From assembly GCA_000729835.1 (NCBI GenBank), contig JFHB01000382.1, forward strand, positions 1-12,951: a stretch of 12,951 nucleotides of DNA, given 5' to 3'. Source of the DNA: Atkinsonella hypoxylon (taxonomy: Eukaryota; Ascomycota; Sordariomycetes; Hypocreales; Clavicipitaceae). Positions 1-6,270 of this stretch are shown one piece after another. A program made the position numbers and the translations under genes. How positions within the stretch are numbered: position 1 is the stretch's first letter; the number at the start of each line of letters is the position of its first letter. The notes beneath the pieces were generated by a model that did no database searches, was not told the origin of the DNA, and saw only the letters and a list, made by a program, of their open reading frames with translations.

Positions 1-23
1 ACCTAAAGGAGGGGTTAAAAAGG

Positions 24-67
24 CTCCCCTCTCTCTTCCTCTTTTCCCTCTTTTCTTTTCCTCCTTC
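24..67 (+). repeat. Pyrimidine-only tract (C/T-rich low complexity)
   Basis: A run of about 44 bases contains only C and T on the plus strand. Such tracts are common in fungal promoters and 5' leaders. The start of the window cuts off whatever lies to the left, so its association with a gene cannot be decided. Confidence 0.6.
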
Positions 68-152
68 ATCATCCCTATCCTGCTTATTGCAGTCTCTCTC
101 TTGAACTGCCTTTTCCTTAACAGGAGGTATAATGATGCTTGATTCTTCTATC

Positions 153-225
153 TGTTGGGTAACTCCCCCATAATATTGGGCCATCGGCCCACTCATGATT
201 ACGTAGCATATATATTCTCCCAACA
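153..225 (-). mobile_element. Short LTR/TIR-type element remnant, copy A (73 bp)
   Basis: The element is bounded by TGTTGGG and its exact inverse CCCAACA, giving the TG...CA ends typical of LTRs. The inverted repeat extends outward with tatc/gata, making 11-bp perfect arms (149-159 and 219-229). Inside lies a hairpin, TGGGCC-atc-GGCCCA (177-191). Its right 44 bases (182-225) match 971-1016 of copy B closely, apart from a short AT-repeat length change and a few substitutions. No direct target-site duplication is seen: the 5-bp flanks are ctatc and gatac. It could be a deleted solo LTR, a MITE-like element, or a rearranged LTR end. It has no coding capacity. Orientation is given by analogy with copy B. 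Confidence 0.45.
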
Positions 226-359
226 GATACCAATTCTACGTGCTGGGTATCTAGTGAAAAGTGGCAAACGACTTCGCCAAATAGCCTGCAAAAACTACAC
301 AGAAAGTCTGCCTTGAAGCTAACAGAAAAGCAACTAGGCCAGGGAGTTATTCCTCGACC

Positions 360-698
360 ATGACTGAGTCGGCTTTCAACGATCCCCGAAAGCTTGCGGA
401 CGCAAGAGCACTAGCCAATAGTTTCAAAAAGGGACATGACAAGGCCTCATTATAATAAGGAAGCAAACAGCTCGCGCGACTCTTTTCACGGGCACAATAA
501 AGATGCTATGAAATTTGTGGAGGTGAAAGAGCCGGCTGTACCATCGGTCAGGCAGTATGATAGCAGTGCATTAAGATCCGGATGGCAGACTCTGAATGTT
601 AGCGCTGTTGCGGTGAGAACGGGAAGGCTCGGGAAGAGCTTATCAGAGGGGTATGAAAATCTCTCCAGGAGCAGGGCGGAGCAGAGCAAGATATGACG
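360..698 (+). pseudogene. Possible small coding relic, unidentified
   Basis: Two adjacent frames look protein-like but do not join. An ATG at 360 in an acceptable context (accATGACT) opens a 31-codon frame ending at TAA 453. A second frame with an ATG at 436 runs 86 codons to a TGA at about 694-696. They overlap by about 20 bases and lie one frame apart. No GT-AG intron that would join them is evident. I recognise no domain; the second frame is basic and polar and has no membrane segment. It may be a decayed gene fragment or chance open frames between the two element remnants. Confidence is low. Confidence 0.15.
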
Positions 699-803
699 CA
701 ATTAGGATTGTTTTGCCTATAAAATGGGAAGAAGGATTCCTCTAGATCTCTTTTACACTGAGATAGTTGGGCATCTCAATCTGAATAAATTCATCACATT
801 ATT

Positions 804-1016
804 TGTTGACCAAAAGGAGCACATAACGTGCAACAAGCGCAAACGCACCAGATATGGCAGGTGCAATAAAATTTTCTGGCTCGAATAGACGAGGTGGCCA
901 AGCTTTGTGTATCGGACGCGACTACAGCGAACCTCCGAACGGGAGAGATTTGTTCTGCAAGTACCACAGACATCGGCCCACCCATGATTACGTAAGATAT
1001 ATATATTCTCCCAACA
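804..1016 (-). mobile_element. Solo-LTR-like remnant, copy B (213 bp)
   Basis: Read on the minus strand, the element begins TGTTGGGAGAATATATATAT and ends GGTCAACA, so it has TG...CA termini with short imperfect inverted ends (TGTTG/CAACA), as in Ty1/copia-type LTRs. Its first 46 bases match copy A at 182-225. No 5-bp target duplication is visible (ttatt on the left, ggtcc on the right), so it may be old, or the left boundary may be wrong. No primer-binding site, polypurine tract or internal retroelement coding sequence is seen next to it, so if it is an LTR it is a solo one. Confidence 0.4.
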
Positions 1017-1434
1017 GGTCCTAGCTGGGACAGCCGAGTCGGAAGAATTGACCCACCCGCAGGCTTGATGAGACATTGGCGGCTGACCGAGAGTGCTTAA
1101 ACGCGCAGCCAACGGGAAAATTTGAAACGCACAGCAGCAACTAAGCCTAAAACGGAGGAGGTGCCTCCACTTCCAGCAATCTCCCCTCTCTTGCTAGGCC
1201 CTAACTTGAGGCGCACGCTAATGCTAATTAGACACATTTTTAATATAGCACATTCTAGAATACGCTATTGAAAAATAGAGGAAGTATCTTTATACTAGTT
1301 GGACGTAGCGTGTTATGGTTAGTTGAGAAACTGGTAGGAATGCGTTTATGCTGTGTTGTGTTGTGTTTAACCGCATGCGCGTTAAGGCCAGACAGAAGAG
1401 ATTGCAGGAGGCATTGATCTCGAGGCAAAAAAAC

Positions 1435-1458
1435 ATAAATATAAATATAAATATAAAT
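1435..1458. repeat. (ATAAAT)4 microsatellite
   Basis: Four exact tandem copies of ATAAAT follow an A7 run. It lies about 200 bases upstream of the PAQR start region. It is probably simple intergenic low-complexity DNA. Confidence 0.85.
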
Positions 1459-1653
1459 AACTAGGTGCGGAGGGTACCTCATCCGTTCTAGGGTTAAGTT
1501 GCTGCTGTGCGTTCAACAAAATCCCCGATGCTGCGCGTTTAACTGAAGCTCAGCCGCCGAGCTATCGGATAAGCACCAGACTAAACGACGTAAAACAGCA
1601 GCCTTCCACTTTCACACCAGCTACCGGACCTAGCAGGTATATTTCTGACCAGG

Positions 1654-2771
1654 ATGGAATCTAAAATGAGACAAAGACTACCGCTACCAGCTGCTCAAGC
1701 TAATCCCGACATCTCAGACAATGCCACCCTGCTGCAAAAAGCAACCACGAGAGTTCTTCTTCTCTTCGATGAGCTGCCCAACTGAGCAAAGGACAACAAG
1801 TACATTCTCTCCGGATGGAGGCCCGAGACCAATTCGTACTGGGAATGCATCCAAAGCATGGGATATATCCACAACGAATCCGGGAACATATATACTCATC
1901 TCTTTGCCGCCATCTGGATGGTCGTGCTGGGGTCGTGGTGGAGCTTGTACGCAAAGGAGCGATATCCAGACACCAATTCGGATGACGGTATCGTCTTTTT
2001 CCTGTTCTTCTTGGGTGGTGTAATCTGCTACCTCCTTTCGACGACTTACCATGTTCTGTCCAATCATTCACATGCGACGCACCTCTTTTGCCTCAAGCTG
2101 GATTTTTTGGGCATACTCACTGTCACTGCTGGATGTTTCCCGCCGGGCCTCTGGTATACCTTTCCGTGCGCTTCACGTCAAGTCAAGTTCGCTTGGATTG
2201 CTGTGAGTATTCGATTCTCATTCGGGCACTCTTCTTCTGTCACACGCTAGGTAGCTAGCTAATTGATCATGTTTGTCTCAGGTCGATCTTGCCGCCCAAT
2301 TCCTCGCCGCCATCCTTGTACTCTTTGTTAAATCCTTCCAGGCCCCTAATATGAGACCGCTCCGAGGATTGATCTTCTCCGTCATGGCGTCTTCAGCATT
2401 TTACCCCATTATCATCAAGATCTTTCAAGTCGGCTGGTCGCGTGCTGACACTGAGTATGGAGCTTCGCTTTACGCCTTGACCATTATCTTATATTTATGC
2501 TCAGTGACCACTTACGCGGTAAATGCCCCTCTTTCTCCATCGCTAGACGTCAAATGCATTGAATTTAGAAAGTTTGGCCTTGCTGATATCTTGTGTTATG
2601 AAACAGCTACGATTGACGGAGTCGTGGAAACCTGGGTACTTCGACATCTGGGGCCATTCGCATCAGATATTCCACGTGGGAATGGCAATTGGGCTTACAG
2701 TTCACTTCTTGGCATTCTTTAGGGCCTTAGATCAATTCTATGCTGTGAAGAAAAGCCAATGCCCGGATTGA
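1654..2771 (+). CDS. PAQR family (AdipoR / Izh / hemolysin III-like) seven-TM protein, with in-frame TGA
   Basis: Exons are 1654-2202, 2282-2518 and 2607-2771, with phase-0 introns of 79 nt (GTGAGT...CAG) and 88 nt (GTAAAT...CAG). PAQR proteins are seven-helix membrane proteins with a buried zinc site; yeast Izh relatives act in zinc and sterol homeostasis. Numbered from Met 1858 (248 aa), the visible marks are the HNES-NIYTH segment before helix 1, STTYH with H65, LDFLGI with D82, and HSHQIFH with H213 and H217, so all expected metal ligands are present. The upstream frame from ATG 1654 encodes the conserved N-terminal block (LLLFDELPN, then DNKYILSGWRP), but codon 44 (1783-1785) is TGA where the family has Trp (LPxWxxDN). 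The full version would be about 316 residues. Either the gene is damaged, the base is an error, or translation starts at 1858 and gives a protein lacking the cytosolic N-terminal motif. The family call is firm; functional status is uncertain. Confidence 0.85.
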
Positions 2772-3341
2772 GTAGGATTTGGAAGAACTACCGAAACGCA
2801 TTATACTAAAGCTCCATACTATAGCTCCTAGTTGGGGTTGATGTAAATGGCTGGTTTGCATAATGGGCCATTACAGCGCCTCCGAATCAACAATTCTTGT
2901 CGGAAAGAAAATCAAAGAACCAAAAGTACATCTGCATTACAAATAAACCGCGTAGTTCTCAGCAGGTTCACTAGCTCTCCAGGGTAATCCGACAATCTCG
3001 TATTGAAGCAGGATACAATGTGATCCTTCTCTAGTCAAATTCTATCTACCTACTCGGCCTCCGTAAAGTCGCTACCTGCTTGTCAACCCATCTCTGATTT
3101 TGCATATTTCCGAGAGTTGTTTCTAAGCCATTGCTCATCTCGTCCATTCCGAAGCTTCTCTGGCTATTGCAGCATCCCAGACTGGCAATATCGAGTCATC
3201 GTCACCATCATTCACAAGGCAAGTATCTTAATTGAGACGTCTCGTCCGTTTCTATGCAGACTCAGTTAGTGGCTTTTGGCAATTCGTACGCTACCATAGA
3301 GTTCTGCCCTGCAATGCGTCCTTGCTCACCTTCTCAGTTGC
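2772..3341. other. Intergenic region between convergent PAQR and ELO genes
   Basis: About 570 bases hold the 3' ends of two convergent genes. An AATAAA at 2942-2947 lies about 170 nt after the PAQR stop and could serve as its poly(A) signal. No open frame with recognisable content, no RNA gene and no repeat is visible. Confidence 0.6.
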
Positions 3342-4568
3342 TTAATGCACTTTTGCAGGGCTGTGCTTCCCGCCTTTCTGTGATCGGAAGTAGCTTTTGA
3401 CGAAGAATCGTACGAACAACACCGTCAGAGGTGTCAAGTAGAGCACGTTGAGCAAGATGGCAAATGTTTGACCGCTCGTATTGATACATGAAACGGTTTG
3501 ATATCCAACCTCTTTGGAAAGGTCATCCGATTCAGTATCGGTGGCGCTGGTAGCAGCAGCTGATACTAACTTTGTGGCCGAGGTTGTAAGACTCGAGGCC
3601 TGAATGGGAATGGTGTAGGAGACGAAAGAGTGGAGGGCAGCGTAGGACGCTCCAAACAGAAATTGAATGATTTGCATTGTGGTAAGACTCCTCTTCAAAG
3701 CGTGCGGTACTGTAACGGAAAGGGCCGTCAATGTATAGTAAGTGTACTAAAATTCAAGTACATGTTAACATGAAAAACTGAGGGAAGTGAGAGGTCCTCA
3801 CCATCAAAGTATGAATGCCGGAATTGATAAAAACAAACATCCAAATAGGAGACGACATATATCGAGTTCCAGACCACATGCACATCATGGCTCCGGCATG
3901 GTGATAAGTCTGTAGAGTGGAACTTCTCTTTCCCTTGGCAATAATGATTGCGGTATCAAGAACTTCATAGAACTTGCTCAGGTAGAAGATCCATCCATAG
4001 AAAGCCAGACCTTCGTTCCAAAAGCGCCCTAAATCGGCAGGGTCCGGCGTATCTGCAGTGCCAAGAAGATTGGTCGAATGTGATTCAGATATCCATTTGG
4101 AACTTGTTCTATTATATGCAATGGCATTTCCGAGCCCAGTTACTCCATGGATTTTGCACAAGCTGTCCACTGTTCCCGCAAGTCCTGCCGATCCCAATGG
4201 GTTGGAAACCGTTCTCCGGGCAGCTCGCAGCATTCCCAGGAAAGTCCAAGCAGAGTAGGCCGCCAACAACACATTGTGGCCCACCACAAACCAGAAAAAA
4301 GCTCTAGTCTTGCTAATCTTCCACGGCTTGTTTCCATGGACCGATTATACGCATTCAGCATTGTAACTGTAGTCGCATAAATACAGCTAACGGTGATGGG
4401 GACTCGCAAGTCTAACGCGGCATGGAATATTGAGGCCGGTATGGAAAATGGCGAGGCGGACAACATCAAGCCTGGGACTGGCGGCAGAACAGTGTCTGGT
4501 TCATTCTTTGGTAGAAATTGAAACATTGTCGAATCGGGCAACGATAGTTTGACGGCGGCAGAAGACAT
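3342..4568 (-). pseudogene. ELO (GNS1/SUR4-type) fatty acid elongase, frame broken by a missing base
   Basis: ELO proteins are multi-pass ER membrane 3-ketoacyl-CoA synthases that extend long-chain acyl-CoAs. On the minus strand, exon 1 runs 4568-3802 and exon 2 runs 3746-3342 (TAA), with a 55-nt phase-0 intron (GTGAGG...TAG, 3747-3801) between HTLM and YTYYTL. With one missing base allowed for, the product is about 390 aa. Hallmarks are KFYEVLDT (about 199-206), the histidine box LQTYHHAGAM (about 220-229) and WSGTRY after it, plus several hydrophobic helices. The usual first His of HxxHH is Gln here; I recall that as normal for one fungal ELO subgroup. The frame changes between TCC (4338-4340) and GGA (4333-4335): NRS is followed by only two bases before GNKPWKISKTRAFFW. 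Reading straight on from the start leaves the ELO sequence after about 77 residues. No intron can bridge a 2-nt gap. It is either a real null allele or an assembly error. Confidence 0.85.
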
Positions 4569-4747
4569 CTTGTTAAGCGCTCACGGTCTAGAGCATGAAC
4601 ATGGATTGAGGAGAAACTTGCCATTAGGACACAGGATGCCGGTCTTAAATCATTATTTTCCACACCGCCCTTGCAGGGGTCGCACTGTTCATGGCATGAA
4701 TCCGCGATTTATATGGCAGCGGCTGGCCAAGCGAGCGTGTGTATGTA

Positions 4748-4758
4748 CGGCCAAACCG
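4748..4758. promoter_or_regulatory. CGG-N5-CCG inverted half-sites (Zn2Cys6-type candidate)
   Basis: The sequence TACGG-ccaaa-CCGTA gives 5-bp perfect inverted arms containing CGG and CCG half-sites. This arrangement suits a dimeric fungal Zn2Cys6 regulator. It lies about 180 bases upstream of the ELO start. Such short sites also occur by chance. Confidence 0.25.
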
Positions 4759-4872
4759 TAAAACACGCACGCACATATCCAGGACTTGATAAATCTCTTT
4801 GATGCTCATAAGGCTACACCTCCGTGCCGACCCACTTTTCCTCCATGGCTTAGTGGAGCAAGTTCGAGCGAG

Positions 4873-4910
4873 CTTTAGTAGGCTGGTCTACGGAGTAGAC
4901 TAACCTAAAG
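4873..4910. repeat. Nested inverted repeat (hairpin/palindrome) in divergent promoter
   Basis: The inner arms GTCTAC (4886-4891) and GTAGAC (4895-4900) surround GGA. The outer arms CTTTAG (4873-4878) and CTAAAG (4905-4910) are also exact inverses. Together they could form an imperfect 38-bp stem or bind a dimeric factor. Function is unknown. Confidence 0.5.
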
Positions 4911-5200
4911 CCGTTTACTAGGTGGGGTTGTAAGACGTGCGATTTGGGGTTCCAGTAAATCTCAGGTCCAGCCCATGTGTGCATTGGTCCAGAGCGGAAC
5001 TAAAAAGGGTGTATTTTTAGCCAAATGCCACTCACATGACAGACAGCACGGCTAAGCCGAATAAACGAACGTCAACCAGGCGCATTTACCGTCTCCAATC
5101 TCGACACATTCGCATCCCTCTGAGAACGCCCTACGATCCGCAAAACCATCCTACTCAACACGACTCTCTCACTTTCTCCATCGATCCAGAAGCCGTCAGC

Positions 5201-5885
5201 ATGGCCAATCGCGCCCTCGCCCGCGACATGCAAGTCGAATTCCAAGCCCGCTTCCAAGCCAAACAAGCCCGCCGCGAAGCCCAAAAGGCCGCCAAGCAAG
5301 ACCCCATCCTGAAGAAGCAAATCCAGGACCTCCTCAAGAAGGGCGAAACCCAAAAGGCTTACCAAAAAGCCAAGATGCTCCTCAGCAAGCAGGCTCTCGC
5401 CTCGCAGATGGACCAAGTCGCTGACATGGCGGAGCTGAGCGCCGCCCAGATCCAGGCCAACAATGCCATGAACCGCATGACGCACATGATGGCGCAGAGC
5501 TCAAAGGTCATGAATGTCGCCCAGAAGAATGCTACGCCGGCAAAAGTATGTCTCCGCTTTCCTTATTCGCAAGGGTGTTTTGACGATGGTTTTTCGCTGA
5601 TGAGCAGCATAGAGCCTCGGCGTTCTCGAGCAGTTCAAGGAGCAAAATGAGGAGTATGCCATGACGAACTCCATTTACCAGGACGCCTTTGCGCAATCTA
5701 CCTCCGCACAGGTCCCCGAGGATGCAGTCCACGAGTTACTCGGCAAGTTGGCAGATGATGCTGGCATCGAGCTCAGTCAGCAGCTCAATCAGGCGACGCC
5801 TGCGGATCCGGAGCCGCAGAAGAATGATGTGTCGGTGGAGGAGGAAGAGCAACTGCAGAAGCGGTTGAGGGCTCTGCGGGCTTAG
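5201..5885 (+). CDS. DID2: ESCRT-III subunit, CHMP1/Did2/Vps46-like
   Basis: Snf7-family proteins assemble on endosomes. The CHMP1/Did2 branch recruits and regulates Vps4 and Ist1 during multivesicular-body sorting and filament disassembly. Exons are 5201-5545 and 5613-5885, with a 67-nt phase-0 intron (GTATGT...TAG) between ATPAK and SLGVLEQF. The product is 205 aa, the usual CHMP1 size. Residues 1-115 are charged, Lys/Gln/Ala-rich and helical, as expected of the long N-terminal hairpin. HELLGKLADDAGIELSQQL matches the acidic helix of CHMP1, and the C-terminus QLQKRLRALRA is a MIM1-type motif for the Vps4 MIT domain. I chose ATG 5201 (cagcATGGCC) because an in-frame ATG at 5036 would add 55 basic residues foreign to the family. 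It is divergent from ELO and converges on SKI2. The Snf7 assignment is firm; the choice of Did2 over other subunits is likely but rests on remembered similarity. Confidence 0.8.
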
Positions 5886-6270
5886 GATCCTTTTCAGCGG
5901 AAGTATGCTAAGTAATGGTTATGAAAGCTCCGGGGACGAGATGATTAAAGGATTGGGTCATTGTTTGGCGTTGGGAGGTCGTGATTTTAACTCTTTGACT
6001 AGAATGGAAATGTAAATTGGCGCTTCATGGTTACGTATGTCTGAATGGATTACATGGTGACTTCATATAGCCTTTCCAATTCAGGGACTCGGGGTGAAAT
6101 ACATCGCGTACATTTTACTATGACAATATAATGTATTGGGTAACTCACGTCTATAAACAGCCTAAAAATGCCCCTATAGATTAACGCCCATGCTACTCTA
6201 TCACACTGCTATGCAGGACCTTTCGTCACAAACTCCATCCACAGTATATATTTGGGCCCCGTACACGATA
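5886..6270. other. Intergenic region between convergent DID2 and SKI2 genes
   Basis: About 385 AT-rich bases carry the two 3' ends. I see no coding frame, RNA gene or notable repeat. Confidence 0.6.

Larger units (their letters stand above)
1..1653. other. Gene-poor region left of the PAQR gene
   Basis: No convincing intact gene is visible on either strand. The stretch holds a pyrimidine run (about 24-67), two related mobile-element remnants (153-225 and 804-1016), a weak coding relic (360-698), a (TGTGT)3 run near 1352-1366, a (ATAAAT)4 run at 1435-1458, and the presumed promoter of the PAQR gene in its last 150 bases. The minus-strand open frames between 753 and 1112 overlie the mobile-element remnant and have no recognisable domain. 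The mix of repeats and degraded sequence suggests an intergenic region that has received transposon insertions; that is inference. Confidence 0.6.
4569..5200. promoter_or_regulatory. Divergent promoter region of ELO and DID2-like genes
   Basis: About 630 bases separate the two start codons and must contain both promoters. Visible elements are a CGG-N5-CCG site at 4748-4758 and a nested inverted repeat at 4873-4910. C/T-rich sequence at about 5090-5200 before the DID2-like ATG resembles a fungal 5' leader. An ATG at 5036 is in frame with DID2 but would add 55 Arg-rich residues not expected in the family, so this part is treated as leader. No tRNA or other RNA gene is convincing here. Confidence 0.5.

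Noticed and set aside
753..1112. Minus-strand open frames of 119 and 63 codons
   Set aside because: They overlie the solo-LTR-like remnant, have no recognisable content and no clear start context.
1783..1788. Programmed stop-codon readthrough at the PAQR TGA
   Set aside because: The next bases are GCA, not the CTA context known for efficient fungal TGA readthrough, and selenocysteine is not used in ascomycetes.
4845..4870. tRNA-like A and B box sequences (TGGCTTAGTGG and AGTTCGAG)
   Set aside because: The two boxes are only a few bases apart and no cloverleaf or acceptor stem can be drawn.
5036..5200. N-terminal extension of the DID2-like protein from ATG 5036
   Set aside because: It would add 55 Arg- and Pro-rich residues not found in CHMP1/Did2 proteins. 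The sequence looks like a fungal 5' leader, and ATG 5201 has a better context and gives the usual length.
5072..5485. 137-codon minus-strand open frame antisense to the DID2-like gene
   Set aside because: It mirrors the codon bias of the real helical gene (Leu/Gly-rich shadow) and has no recognisable domain.
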